57,865 nt of DNA from RGIG7179 sp051893555 (GTDB lineage: Bacteria; Bacillota; Clostridia; Peptostreptococcales; Anaerovoracaceae). The translations under genes and the position numbers were made by a program. Below are positions 6,473 through 16,262 of the stretch, piece by piece (the stretch's first letter is position 1; each line of letters opens with the position of its first letter). Location: positions 1-57,865 of the forward strand of contig JBJFHL010000024.1 of assembly GCA_051893555.1 (NCBI GenBank), given 5' to 3'. The notes beneath the pieces are model-generated. The model was not told the origin of the DNA. It saw only the letters and a program-made list of their open reading frames with translations, and did no database searches.

Positions 6473-8355
6473 GATTGTATCCTCTTAAACAGCCGTTCAA
6501 TTTCATATCGGCTGAGTCGTACGAAGGTCGGCCTTCCGTGTGGACAGCTGAAAGGATTGACGCAGGAAGACAGCTCTGTCATCAACGCTTCCATTTCTGC
6601 CATGGAAAGGATATCGCCGCCCTTCACCGCAGACTTGCAGGATCTCATGATCAGCTTATTGATAACCACACTGTTTTTCAGATTCGTGGAATCGGAAATC
6701 TGATCGATAAAATCGCGTGCAAACTGCTCTGCTTCCTCCAATGTCATAAATGTTGGAATTTCAGTAACTCGATATGTACTCTGGCCAAATTCTTCAATTG
6801 TATAGCCCATCTTACGAAGGGATGTAAGCCAGTTTATCTTCTCCTCATCCGCTTTCAGAGAGACCTGCAGCATGATCGGAAGCAGAACCGGCTGTCTGGT
6901 CTTTTCGTCCTCCTCGTATTCCCGAACCAGCTTCTCATAAAAAATGCGCTCATGAGCGGCATGCTGGTCGATCAGATAAAAGGCGTCTGGTGATACGGCG
7001 GTAATATAAGTGTGAAAAATATTGCCTGTAATCTGCAGCTCCTGAAAAACAAAGGGTTTCGAAGCAGGCGGCTGGATGGTAAGCTTTGCTGGTTCTTCTG
7101 TATGTGCCGGAGCAGCCGGAATCGATGAAACCGAATGTTCTGAAGATGATGCTGTATTCCGATTCACGAACACCGGCGCCCCATGGGATAATACAGATTT
7201 CTGCGGAATGTCAGATTCCGGTTCGTATTTCTGTTTGAGAATAGAATCGGAAGTATTGTCAGGAGATATACTTGACAGAAATTTTTTTATGTCAACTTGC
7301 TCTTCTTCCTTCCTCTGCGCTTCATATATTTCCGTTTTTTCGCGAAACAAACTGACTCCGCTGACCATAGCACCTTCGCTTCCCAGTGTAATGCGGATTG
7401 CCCGAGTCATAAAGTCAATGATATCTGCTTCATGGTCGAAACGGACTTCCCGTTTGTTGGGGTGGATATTTACATCCAGATCTGCCGGATCGGTTTCCAG
7501 AAACAGATAGGCCACCGGATGTCGTCCGTCGAAGATTCTCTCCCTGTACCCTTCCGCCAGACCTTTTTCCATCACCTTGCTGTGAACAACCCGGCCATTG
7601 ACGAAGAAGACCTGCGAGGAGCGGCTGTTTTTCGTCTGTGCCGGTGTGGAAATATAACCTTCCAGATGAAGCTTTCCTTCTGCATAATTGACAGGTGTCA
7701 GATTATTCGGGTCCACATTCTTATATACGCGGACAATGGTATTGAAACGATTTCCGTCTCCTGCTGTGGAGAAAAGAACGGTACCATTGTTGATGAAGCG
7801 GAATTTAATCTCTTTATATGCAAGGGCCATCTGGCTCATAAAGTCAATGATCATGCCGCTTTCGGCAGAATCGCTCTTCATAAATTTCAGCCGCGCCGGC
7901 GTATTATAAAACAGATCCGTTACGATCATGGTTGTTCCGTCCGGACAGCCTGTCGGCTGATGAACCATCACTTCTCCGCCGTGAAGAAGGACCCTGGTTC
8001 CGGTCTTTGCATCCCGGCATTTCGTCACCATCTCTGTACGTGTCACCGCGCAAATGGAGGCCAGCGCTTCTCCCCGGAAACCGAGGGTACCGATGGCATC
8101 CAGATCGTCGGCCGTGCGGATTTTGCTGGTTGCATGACGAAGAAAGGCGGTCTCCACCTGGTCTTCGGGAATGCCGCAGCCATCGTCTGTGACCCGAATA
8201 TAGGTTTTTCCGCCGTTACGAATTTCCACTACAATGGAAGAGGCCCCCGCATCCACCGCGTTTTCCACCAACTCTTTTACGATGGAAACGGGCCGGTCTA
8301 TGACCTCTCCTGCAGCAATTTTATCCGCGATGTGCTTCTCAAGTACTTTAATCAT
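6469..8355 (-). CDS. mutL: DNA mismatch repair protein MutL
   Basis: A 628-residue MutL. The N-terminal GHKL ATPase (about 1-330) shows ELVENAVDAGA, DDGCGI and GFRGEALASI. The C-terminal dimerisation domain carries DQHAAHERIFYE at about 463 plus SCKSAVKGGD and CPHGRP (about 604), the metal-site signature of MutL proteins with their own nicking endonuclease. This fits an organism without MutH. A low-complexity linker (about 350-430) joins the halves. It starts 8 bases inside the end of mutS, consistent with coupled translation. Confidence 0.97.
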   Translation of the reverse strand: MIKVLEKHIADKIAAGEVIDRPVSIVKELVENAVDAGASSIVVEIRNGGKTYIRVTDDGCGIPEDQVETAFLRHATSKIRTADDLDAIGTLGFRGEALASICAVTRTEMVTKCRDAKTGTRVLLHGGEVMVHQPTGCPDGTTMIVTDLFYNTPARLKFMKSDSAESGMIIDFMSQMALAYKEIKFRFINNGTVLFSTAGDGNRFNTIVRVYKNVDPNNLTPVNYAEGKLHLEGYISTPAQTKNSRSSQVFFVNGRVVHSKVMEKGLAEGYRERIFDGRHPVAYLFLETDPADLDVNIHPNKREVRFDHEADIIDFMTRAIRITLGSEGAMVSGVSLFREKTEIYEAQRKEEEQVDIKKFLSSISPDNTSDSILKQKYEPESDIPQKSVLSHGAPVFVNRNTASSSEHSVSSIPAAPAHTEEPAKLTIQPPASKPFVFQELQITGNIFHTYITAVSPDAFYLIDQHAAHERIFYEKLVREYEEDEKTRQPVLLPIMLQVSLKADEEKINWLTSLRKMGYTIEEFGQSTYRVTEIPTFMTLEEAEQFARDFIDQISDSTNLKNSVVINKLIMRSCKSAVKGGDILSMAEMEALMTELSSCVNPFSCPHGRPTFVRLSRYEIERLFKRIQS

Positions 8356-11059
8356 CTAAGGATTCCTTCAGTTCTTCCAGTATTCGAAACGCCTGCGAAG
8401 GCGTAATTTCCATGAGATCGATATCACGCAGCCGCTCCACGACGGAAACCGGCGCGAAATCAAAGAGAGAAATCTGCCCTTCCACTGCGGCTCTGGACGC
8501 TCCGGACGATTTCGACGGCCTGGCTGCTTCGGATAACCTGGATATTTCGCCTTCTCCTGCCTCTTTTTCAGAATGCCCCATTGTTTTTCCACTGTGCTCC
8601 GTACAGGCCTGGCCTGTGAACGCATAAGAAGCTGAGGCTTCCAGCTCCGCAAGCTTGTCCTCTGCACGTTCCAGAAGTGTTTTCGGTACGCCGGCCAGTC
8701 TTGCCACATGAATGCCGTAACTTCTGCTGGCAGAGCCTTCTACAATCTTATGGAGGAAAACGATATTCCCGTTTTCCTCTGATACGTCGACGTTCAGATT
8801 TCGGACGCCGGAGATTTCATCCTCCAGTACCGTCAGTTCATGGTAGTGAGTGGCGAATAGTGTTCGGATATGTGTCTTTTCATTGCAGAGATATTCCACG
8901 GCGGCCCAGGCGATGGAAAGTCCATCATAGGTACTGGTGCCTCGTCCAATTTCATCCAGAATCACCAGACTCCGCTGACGTGCAGATCCCAGAATATAAG
9001 ATAATTCGCTCATTTCCACGAAGAACGTGGATTGGCCCTGTGCCAGATTGTCGGAGGCACCGATTCTTGTAAAGATCCGGTCTACCACACCGATCCTTGC
9101 GCGTTCACAGGGAACGAAGCACCCTGCCTGCGCCATCAGAACGATCAGGGCAGTCTGCCGCATGTAGGTGGATTTTCCCGCCATATTGGGGCCGGTAATC
9201 AGCAGAAGGCTGGTATCGTGGTCATTCATGTACACATCATTGGATACGAACTGACCATCGGGAATGGTCTGTTCGATGACGGGATGACGGCCCTTACAGA
9301 TCTCCAGTTCCAGAGATTCATCAATCACCGGTTTCACATAGCCAAGCCGGTCACTGACCTCTGCGAAGGAACAGAGCACATCCAGACAGGCCACTGCGGA
9401 AGAAGTCTTCTGAATCGGCACAATATATGCCTCAATCTGTTGCCGTAAATCGCAGAAGATATCATATTCCATCTGGTTGATCTTTGTTTCCGCGTTCAGA
9501 ACCAGACTTTCCATTTCCTTCAGTTCCGGCGTGATAAATCGTTCTGCGTTGGCCAGCGTCTGCTTGCGGATATAGTTTTCCGGAATCATGTCATAAAAAG
9601 ATTTGGTGACTTCCAGATAATACCCGAACACACGATTGTATCCCACCTTCAGGTTGCGGATTCCGGTCCGCTCTCTCTCACTGTTTTCCAGATTGGCAAT
9701 CCAGTGCTTTCCGTCTTTGATGGAATCCTTCAGCTGATCCAGTTCGGCAGAAAACCCGGCTTTGATCAGCCCGCCCTCCCGGATCTGAAACGGCGGATCT
9801 TCCACAATAGCAGCTTCGATCAGCTGATATACCTCCGTCAGAGGATCCATTTCATCATTGAGATCCGAAAGGAGCACGGATTCTTCCGACAGTTCCAGAA
9901 GACCGTCCTTCAGCTCCGGCAGCACCGCGATGGAATTCCGCAGTGCAATCATATCCTTGCCGTTGGCATTTCCGCAGGCAATACGACCCGTCAGCCGTTC
10001 GAAATCATAGATGTCCTTCAGAGCTTCTTTCAGATTATTCCGTATCAGAGGGTTATCATAGAGTGATTCTACGGCATCCAGACGGAGGTTAATCTCTTCA
10101 GCCCGTTTCAGCGGTTCACGGAGCCACTGTTTCATTTTCCGGCTTCCCATTGCAGTATGGGTCTTATCCAGAACGCCCAGAAGGGACCCGGATACTTTGC
10201 GGTCATACAGGGTTTCCGTGATTTCCAGATTTCGCAGGGTTGCCTTATCCAGGGTCATATGGCCGCCGATTTCGTAAATCGTTACGTGGGTGATATGCTT
10301 CAGAGACTGCTTTTGCGTCTCAAGGAGATAATTCAGCAGGACGCCCAGTGCGATGACGCCGTAAGGCCGGAAATCCAGACCCAGTCCCGTCAGGGAAATG
10401 GTCTGAAACTGCGCCTTGATGGCTTCCTCACAGGCACGAGAAGAGAAAAAAGCATCACTGCGCACATCCAGACAGGCTTCCGTAACCTGCTTCAGTTCGT
10501 ACACATCATACTGCTCCGCCAGCGTCTGACTGACTATGATTTCTTTCGCTTTGATTTTTACCAGTTCATTGAGAAGAGTCGCATACAGATCCTCTCCTCT
10601 GTATTCAGTCACATTCAGCTCGCCGGTAGATATGTCGCAGTAGGCTACAGACAGCCCTTCTGCATCCATATGCACGGCAGCCAGATAGTTGTTTTCTTTT
10701 TCAGCCAGCATAGACTGTGATGTGAGGGTACCGGGCGTGACGATCTGAATGACCTCTCGTTTCACGATGCCTTTGGCAGACTTCGGATCCTCCATCTGTT
10801 CACAGATGGCAACCTTATATCCTCTCTCCACCAGCCTTGCAATGTAACTTTCTGCGGAATGGAAAGGGACTCCGCACATGGGAGCCCTTTCTTCTTGTCC
10901 GCAGTTTTTTCCGGTCAATGTTAATTCCAGTTCGCGGGATGCCGTTTTCGCATCCTCAAAGAACATTTCATAAAAATCCCCAAGTCTGAAAAACAGAATG
11001 CAATCCTGGTATTCCGCCTTGATCTCCATATACTGCTGCATCATTGGTGAAACTTTCAT
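8348..11059 (-). CDS. mutS: DNA mismatch repair protein MutS
   Basis: A 903-residue mismatch sensor. The mismatch-stacking motif FYE is at residues 29-31 (GDFYEMF). The ABC-type ATPase begins with Walker A GPNMAGKST at about 623, followed by the DEIGRGTST Walker B region. It is some 30-50 residues longer than typical MutS because of a Ser/Ala/Glu-rich linker (about 812-862) before QISLFDF, a likely beta-clamp-binding motif. ATG 11059 has GGAAGGA upstream. It is followed by mutL with an 8-base overlap. Confidence 0.97.
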   Translation of the reverse strand: MKVSPMMQQYMEIKAEYQDCILFFRLGDFYEMFFEDAKTASRELELTLTGKNCGQEERAPMCGVPFHSAESYIARLVERGYKVAICEQMEDPKSAKGIVKREVIQIVTPGTLTSQSMLAEKENNYLAAVHMDAEGLSVAYCDISTGELNVTEYRGEDLYATLLNELVKIKAKEIIVSQTLAEQYDVYELKQVTEACLDVRSDAFFSSRACEEAIKAQFQTISLTGLGLDFRPYGVIALGVLLNYLLETQKQSLKHITHVTIYEIGGHMTLDKATLRNLEITETLYDRKVSGSLLGVLDKTHTAMGSRKMKQWLREPLKRAEEINLRLDAVESLYDNPLIRNNLKEALKDIYDFERLTGRIACGNANGKDMIALRNSIAVLPELKDGLLELSEESVLLSDLNDEMDPLTEVYQLIEAAIVEDPPFQIREGGLIKAGFSAELDQLKDSIKDGKHWIANLENSERERTGIRNLKVGYNRVFGYYLEVTKSFYDMIPENYIRKQTLANAERFITPELKEMESLVLNAETKINQMEYDIFCDLRQQIEAYIVPIQKTSSAVACLDVLCSFAEVSDRLGYVKPVIDESLELEICKGRHPVIEQTIPDGQFVSNDVYMNDHDTSLLLITGPNMAGKSTYMRQTALIVLMAQAGCFVPCERARIGVVDRIFTRIGASDNLAQGQSTFFVEMSELSYILGSARQRSLVILDEIGRGTSTYDGLSIAWAAVEYLCNEKTHIRTLFATHYHELTVLEDEISGVRNLNVDVSEENGNIVFLHKIVEGSASRSYGIHVARLAGVPKTLLERAEDKLAELEASASYAFTGQACTEHSGKTMGHSEKEAGEGEISRLSEAARPSKSSGASRAAVEGQISLFDFAPVSVVERLRDIDLMEITPSQAFRILEELKESLDD

Positions 11060-11132
11060 AAATGTCCTTCCTTCTGATTGTTTACGATATATCTGATTCC
11101 TTAAAATATAAAAATGAAAACTATCTCGCAGA

Positions 11133-12323
11133 TTATCTTGCGTTATACGCCTTGATACCTTCTTTGATGATGTTGATACCAGCTCGCATATCTTCTGCCT
11201 TCAGGACATATGCGATACGAATGTCGGACTGGCCAACACCCGGCGTGCTGAAGAAACCGCCGGCAGGTGCGAACATTACGGTTTCGCCGTTTACATCGAA
11301 TTCCTGCAGCAGGAACATTAAGAACTTTTCTGCATTGTCAATCGGCAGCTGGCAGGTGATGTAGAATGCACCTTCCGGAACACCAAACTTGATGCCTTCG
11401 ATTTCTTTCAGGGCTTCTACAGATACGTTTCTTCTGTATTCGTATTCCTTCTTAATGTCATCGAAGTAGGAAGGATCCAGATTATACAGCGCAGCAGCAC
11501 CCATCATATCCAGCGTCGGGCAGCACAGTCTGGCCTGGCACAGCTTCATCAGGTTGCCCATCAGTTCTTCGTTCTTGGAAGCGATGGAACCGATTCTGGC
11601 GCCGCATGCAGAGAAACGCTTGGAAACGGAGTCCACAATGATCACATTCTGTTCTGCTTCCTTGAAGGAACCAAAAGTAGCCATTTCCTTGCCGTCATAC
11701 GTAAATTCTCTGTAAACTTCATCAGCGATGATGTACAGATCATGCTCCAGAGCGATGTCCACGATCAGCTTCATTTCATCATGAGTCAGCACCTTACCGG
11801 TCGGATTGCCCGGGTTGATAATGCAGATTGCTCTGGTCTTATCGGTGATAACGCCTTCAATTTTTTCTCTGACGGCATACTGGTAACCGTCGTCTGCAGT
11901 GGTCGGGATTGCAACCATCTTGCCTCCTGCCTGACCTACGAAGGTCTTGTAGTTGGTGTAGAACGGTTCTGCCATGATGACTTCGTCATCGTTGTCCAGA
12001 ATTGCAGTCATCAGCATGTTGATAGCTTCGGATCCGCCGTTGGTGATGAGCAGGTCTTTCTTTTCGAAGTCCAGGCCGATTCTCTTATAGTACCCAACCA
12101 GAGCTTCCAGAAGACTTGCTTCACCCTGGGAATTTGCGTAAGCCAGAACTTCCTGGTCGAAATTCTTCACGGTATCAAAGAAAGCCTTTGGCGTCTTAAT
12201 ATCCGGCTGACCCAGATTTAAGCGATATACCTTCTTGCCGGCTGCAACCGCAGCATCTGCATACGGAACGAATTTTCTGATTGGGGATAATTCCATTGCC
12301 TGGATTTTTTTGGATAGTTTCAT
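11133..12323 (-). CDS. Class I/II pyridoxal-phosphate aminotransferase (aspartate aminotransferase-like)
   Basis: A 396-residue fold-type I aminotransferase. Visible are TNGGSEAI (phosphate-cup region, near 95), INPGNPTGKVLT (near 165), ADEVYREF (near 200) and SVSKRFSACGARIGS, in which the Lys near residue 233 forms the Schiff base. The C-terminal substrate arginine appears in SDIRIAYV. Amino-donor specificity (Asp, Ala, aromatic) cannot be fixed. It sits between tlyA and mutS, where other clostridia often have nadK-argR-recN. AAGGAG lies 8-9 bases before the ATG. Confidence 0.85.
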   Translation of the reverse strand: MKLSKKIQAMELSPIRKFVPYADAAVAAGKKVYRLNLGQPDIKTPKAFFDTVKNFDQEVLAYANSQGEASLLEALVGYYKRIGLDFEKKDLLITNGGSEAINMLMTAILDNDDEVIMAEPFYTNYKTFVGQAGGKMVAIPTTADDGYQYAVREKIEGVITDKTRAICIINPGNPTGKVLTHDEMKLIVDIALEHDLYIIADEVYREFTYDGKEMATFGSFKEAEQNVIIVDSVSKRFSACGARIGSIASKNEELMGNLMKLCQARLCCPTLDMMGAAALYNLDPSYFDDIKKEYEYRRNVSVEALKEIEGIKFGVPEGAFYITCQLPIDNAEKFLMFLLQEFDVNGETVMFAPAGGFFSTPGVGQSDIRIAYVLKAEDMRAGINIIKEGIKAYNAR

Positions 12324-12396
12324 TTCACTCTTCTCCTTACAACTAAACTTTGCCTGGGACGGCGCCCAATAACGCCATTACCCTTAGAATTAACAT

Positions 12397-13260
12397 TTAT
12401 TCAAGCTCCTCATGGGAGGCATTGACGATGGTTTCAATGAGGGCAGGATCCAGCGGGCTTTCTTCCCCCGCAAAATCCTTCCGCCCGGCTTCGGCAGCAA
12501 GTGCAGAAGCCTCTTCTGTCCTTGGTTTTTTCAGGTACATCAGATATTCGATGTTTCCTTTGGCTCCGGTGACCGGTGAAAAAGTCAGTCCTTCCGGTTT
12601 CAGACCGCACGCAGCAGCATAGGCCGCAACGTTTTCAATTACTTCTTTGTGTACCTTCCGATCCCTGACGATGCCCTTTTTTCCAACCTGTTCTCTTCCC
12701 GCTTCAAACTGAGGCTTCACGAGACAAACAAGGCATCCATCCTCTCTGAGCAGTCCGGCTGCCACCGGGAAAACCAGCTTCAATGAGATAAAGGACACAT
12801 CGATGCTGATAAAGTCGACGGGGTCCTCGATGGTCTGCGGATCCAGATATCGGATATTGCACTTCTCCATATTTACGACGCGGTCATCCATACGCAGTTT
12901 GTAGTCCAGCTGTCCGTAACCTACATCGACGGCATAGACCTTCCTGGCACCTTTCTGCAGCATACAGTCTGTAAATCCTCCGGTGGATGCACCGATGTCC
13001 ATACAGACACAGTCCGAAAGCGGAAATCCCCACAGATTCATGGCTTTCTCCAGCTTCAGACCGCCGCGGCTCACATAGGGACAAAGATTTTCCTTCACGG
13101 TAATTTCTGCATTTTCGTCTACCATGTTGCCTGCTTTATCACTCTTCTGTCCGTCCACATAGACAATACCTGCCATGATGGAAGCCTTTGCCCTTTCTCT
13201 GGACGGATAAAATCCCTTATTTACCAGTAAAACATCAAGCCTTTCCTTCAATCTGTTCAC
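12397..13260 (-). CDS. tlyA: TlyA-family rRNA methyltransferase (hemolysin A-like)
   Basis: About 288 residues: an N-terminal S4 RNA-binding domain (ERLDVLLVNKGF and on) followed by an FtsJ/RrmJ-type methyltransferase with the SAM loop DIGASTGGFTDC. TlyA methylates ribose of 16S and/or 23S rRNA; the older hemolysin name is historical. The start is ambiguous: GTG at 13260 after AAAGGA is taken here, with a TTG three codons later also possible. The gene overlaps the end of dxs by about 26 bases, as in many clostridial ispA-dxs-tlyA clusters. Confidence 0.88.
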   Translation of the reverse strand: MNRLKERLDVLLVNKGFYPSRERAKASIMAGIVYVDGQKSDKAGNMVDENAEITVKENLCPYVSRGGLKLEKAMNLWGFPLSDCVCMDIGASTGGFTDCMLQKGARKVYAVDVGYGQLDYKLRMDDRVVNMEKCNIRYLDPQTIEDPVDFISIDVSFISLKLVFPVAAGLLREDGCLVCLVKPQFEAGREQVGKKGIVRDRKVHKEVIENVAAYAAACGLKPEGLTFSPVTGAKGNIEYLMYLKKPRTEEASALAAEAGRKDFAGEESPLDPALIETIVNASHEELE

Positions 13261-15148
13261 AAATCCTTTCTGCAATCTTTTCCGGTGTCAAACCATATTT
13301 GTCTCTCAGCTCGGCCACAGACCCATGTTCGATAAAGGAATCCGGCCATCCGAAACGAAGAACCTTTGCACCTTCTTGTCTGCGAGAGAATAATCTCTTT
13401 TTATCTCCACCGGATGAAGCCGATGCCAGTGCAGCAGCAACCCGCTGCCCAAAGCCGCCCTCCAGCACATTGTCCTCCAGAGTGACAAGAAGCTGACAAT
13501 CTTCAGACAGCTGAGACAGGTCGAGAGGTTTTACCACAGTTACATTCACAAGACCTGCTGTGTATCCATGCTCTCGCAGCAGACTGCATACCTTTTCTCC
13601 GCAGGAATACATGGAGCCAACCGCCCAGATATCAATGGCAGGCCGCGGAGAACTCATATCTTTCATTCGAAGATTGCATCCTGTATAAGTTGACAGAATG
13701 TCGTTACTGTAATCAGTTTCCCCTCTTGGATAACGAATGGCACATGGGCCATTCAGATGCAATGCATATTCCATCATGACCTGCAGCTGATTCCCGTCCT
13801 TTGGCGTCAATACTGTCATACCGGGCAGCTGACTGAGATAGGATAAATCAAACATGCCGTGATGGGTTTCCCCATCTGCACCGACACAGCCTGCACGGTC
13901 TATCAGAAAAACAACAGGAAGGTTCTGCAGGCAAATGTCTTCCAGAAGCTGGTCATAAGCTCTCTGCAGAAACGAAGAATAGATAGCCACAAGCGGCTTC
14001 ATCCCGCTTTTTGCCATGCCGGCAGCAAAAGTTACCGCATGTTCTTCTGCGATTCCAACATCAAAAAAGCGATCCGGAAACTTCTCTGCAAAAGGACCCA
14101 GCCCTGTTGCATCACACATGGCTGCAGAAATCGCAACGATCCGACTGTCCTTTTCTGCCATCTCACAGGCAAATCTGCCCATCAGAGAGGAAAAGGTCGG
14201 ATTCTTATTCAGCTTTTTCAGCATGCCTGTGGTGGGATCGAATGGCCCAATTCCGTGAAACTTCCCGGGATCCTTTTCCGCATTGCGGTAGCCCTTCCCC
14301 TTCTTTGTAATCACATGAACCAGTACCGGTTCATCCAGGCTTCTTGCCCGATTCAGAATATCTGTCAGGGATTCCAGATCATGCCCGTCCACCGGACCGA
14401 AATAGGTAAATCCCAATTCTTCGAAGAGTACACCGCCGGAATGCAGCATGGAATATTTCAGATCATTCTTAAATTCTGCAAGACCGTCTGCGATGCTCTG
14501 TCCGATATTCGGTATTGATGCAATTCGATCCTTGATAAACCGTTTGGCACCAAGATACCCTTTTGATGTCCGTAGCTTGCCCAGATGCTGAGAGATTCCG
14601 CCGATATTCGGGGAAATGGACATGCCGTTATCATTCAATATGACAATCACTTTTGATTTGGATGCCCCGATATTATTCAGACCTTCATAAGCAAGGCCTC
14701 CCGTCAGAGAACCATCACCAATCACTGCAATGACTTCATACTCTTCTTTTTTCAGATCTCTCGCTGCTGCCATTCCCGCAGCGACTGAGATGGATACACT
14801 GCTGTGTCCTGTATCATAAACGTCATGTTCACTCTCGTAGGATTTGGGAAATCCGCTGAGCCCGCCGAATGTACGAAGATTGTCGAACTGGTCTGCACGT
14901 CCCGTGAGGATCTTGTGTACATAGGACTGATGTCCCACATCCCAGATGATCTTATCCCGCGGACTGTCAAAAACGCGGTGTATCGCCAGCGTCAGTTCTA
15001 CTACGCCCAGATTGGAAGCAAGGTGTCCTCCGGTTTCCGAAACCTTGTCGATGAGAAAATCCCGAATCGCACAGGCCAGAAGTTCGGTATCATGCAGTGA
15101 CATGTTCTTCAGGTCCGCAGGAAAATTATATTCTGACAAATTTTTCAT
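13235..15148 (-). CDS. dxs: 1-deoxy-D-xylulose-5-phosphate synthase
   Basis: A 637-residue thiamine-diphosphate enzyme that condenses pyruvate and glyceraldehyde 3-phosphate to DXP, the entry step of the MEP isoprenoid pathway. Seen: HLASNLGVVELT near 40, the TPP motif GDGSLTGG near 143 continuing to NDNGMSI, and the transketolase pyrimidine domain with AEEHAVTFAAGMA near 360. ATG 15148 is preferred over an upstream TTG at 15184, which would overlap ispA; it leaves a 16-base gap to ispA. Product flux feeds IspA and MiaA encoded in the same run. Confidence 0.96.
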   Translation of the reverse strand: MKNLSEYNFPADLKNMSLHDTELLACAIRDFLIDKVSETGGHLASNLGVVELTLAIHRVFDSPRDKIIWDVGHQSYVHKILTGRADQFDNLRTFGGLSGFPKSYESEHDVYDTGHSSVSISVAAGMAAARDLKKEEYEVIAVIGDGSLTGGLAYEGLNNIGASKSKVIVILNDNGMSISPNIGGISQHLGKLRTSKGYLGAKRFIKDRIASIPNIGQSIADGLAEFKNDLKYSMLHSGGVLFEELGFTYFGPVDGHDLESLTDILNRARSLDEPVLVHVITKKGKGYRNAEKDPGKFHGIGPFDPTTGMLKKLNKNPTFSSLMGRFACEMAEKDSRIVAISAAMCDATGLGPFAEKFPDRFFDVGIAEEHAVTFAAGMAKSGMKPLVAIYSSFLQRAYDQLLEDICLQNLPVVFLIDRAGCVGADGETHHGMFDLSYLSQLPGMTVLTPKDGNQLQVMMEYALHLNGPCAIRYPRGETDYSNDILSTYTGCNLRMKDMSSPRPAIDIWAVGSMYSCGEKVCSLLREHGYTAGLVNVTVVKPLDLSQLSEDCQLLVTLEDNVLEGGFGQRVAAALASASSGGDKKRLFSRRQEGAKVLRFGWPDSFIEHGSVAELRDKYGLTPEKIAERICEQIEGKA

Positions 15149-15164
15149 TCCAAAATATGATCCT

Positions 15165-16058
15165 TTATTTTTTTCTGTCTGCAAGCTTCAGCACGAGATT
15201 GCGGAAAAATTCCGCATTGTCATAATACGGAGCAATCGCTTCCACCGCATTATCCGTCAGCTCTTTCAGCCGGTTTACTGAAGCTTCCATACCATTGATT
15301 GATGTGTAAGTATTTTTATGCTTTTTCTGATCCGAACCGGTTGCTTTTCCCAGTTCTTCCGGATTTCCGATCACATCAAGAATATCATCCGCAATCTGGT
15401 AAGCCAGTCCAAGATTCTCGGAATACTTTTCCAGGTCCGAAAGCATCTGGCTGGTTGGATTGCCCAGATACAGACCGGCACGCACCGCTGACTTGATCAG
15501 TGCACCGGTTTTATTAATATGGATGTATTCCAGCATTTCATTGGAATACTGCATATTTTCTCCTTCAATATCGGAAACCTGTCCGGCAACCATACCGCGG
15601 CATCCGGCGCCTTTTGCAATTTCATACGCAGCCTTGATGCGCCTTGTCATCTTTTCCGGTTCATCAAAATACAACATCATATCTTTGTTGATCGCTTCAA
15701 ATGCCGAAGTCAGAAGACCGTCTCCGGCAAGGATCGCCAGAGCTTCTCCGTATACCTTGTGGTTGGTTGGGAGTCCCCGCCGCAGATCATCATTATCCAT
15801 GGCAGGAAGATCATCGTGAATCAATGAATATGTATGTATGTATTCCATTGCACAGGCATACGGTATCGCTTCAAAGATGTCGCCGCCTGCAAATTCACAG
15901 GCAGCCAGCAGCAGCACAGGACGCAGCCGCTTGCCTCCTGCAGTCAGACTGTACTTCATGGATTCATAAAGAGAGATGCTCTTATTATCCACATTCGGTA
16001 AAAAGTCCAGCAGATGCTCGTCTACCAGGTTCTTATAATCGTCATATGTTCTGTCCAT
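15165..16058 (-). CDS. ispA: Farnesyl diphosphate synthase (polyprenyl synthetase)
   Basis: A 297-residue trans-prenyltransferase. The first Asp-rich motif DDLPAMDNDD (near 85) and second DDILD (near 225) bind the Mg-diphosphates. The residue five before the first motif is Tyr, in the context EYIHTYSLIHDD, almost identical to E. coli IspA, which supports a C15 product rather than a longer chain. AAGAGGTAG precedes the ATG. It sits 24 bases after xseB in the usual xseA-xseB-ispA-dxs order. Confidence 0.93.
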   Translation of the reverse strand: MDRTYDDYKNLVDEHLLDFLPNVDNKSISLYESMKYSLTAGGKRLRPVLLLAACEFAGGDIFEAIPYACAMEYIHTYSLIHDDLPAMDNDDLRRGLPTNHKVYGEALAILAGDGLLTSAFEAINKDMMLYFDEPEKMTRRIKAAYEIAKGAGCRGMVAGQVSDIEGENMQYSNEMLEYIHINKTGALIKSAVRAGLYLGNPTSQMLSDLEKYSENLGLAYQIADDILDVIGNPEELGKATGSDQKKHKNTYTSINGMEASVNRLKELTDNAVEAIAPYYDNAEFFRNLVLKLADRKK

Positions 16059-16082
16059 ACTTCTACCTCTTGTCTTCCGGTT

Positions 16083-16262
16083 TTATCTTGAAAAAAATTC
16101 TATTTTCTGCTCTGCCTTTTTCAGTATGGCATCACACTGTTCATAGCAGCGGATTCCTTCTTCATAGCACTCCATGGCTTCTTCCAGAGATGTATTTCCA
16201 TCACGGATTTTTTCCGAGAATGCTTCCAGCTGTTTCATTGCATCTTCAAAGCTATTACTCAT
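16083..16262 (-). CDS. xseB: Exodeoxyribonuclease VII small subunit
   Basis: A 59-codon frame that begins MSNSFEDAMKQLEAFSEKIR and ends EQKIEFFSR. The FEDAMKQLE and SLEEAMECYEEGIRCYEQC stretches are the two helices of the XseB hairpin that decorates the XseA filament. It overlaps xseA by four bases (ATGA) and has GGAGG upstream. At 59 residues it is shorter than the roughly 70-85 usual, mainly at the C-terminus. Confidence 0.93.
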   Translation of the reverse strand: MSNSFEDAMKQLEAFSEKIRDGNTSLEEAMECYEEGIRCYEQCDAILKKAEQKIEFFSR

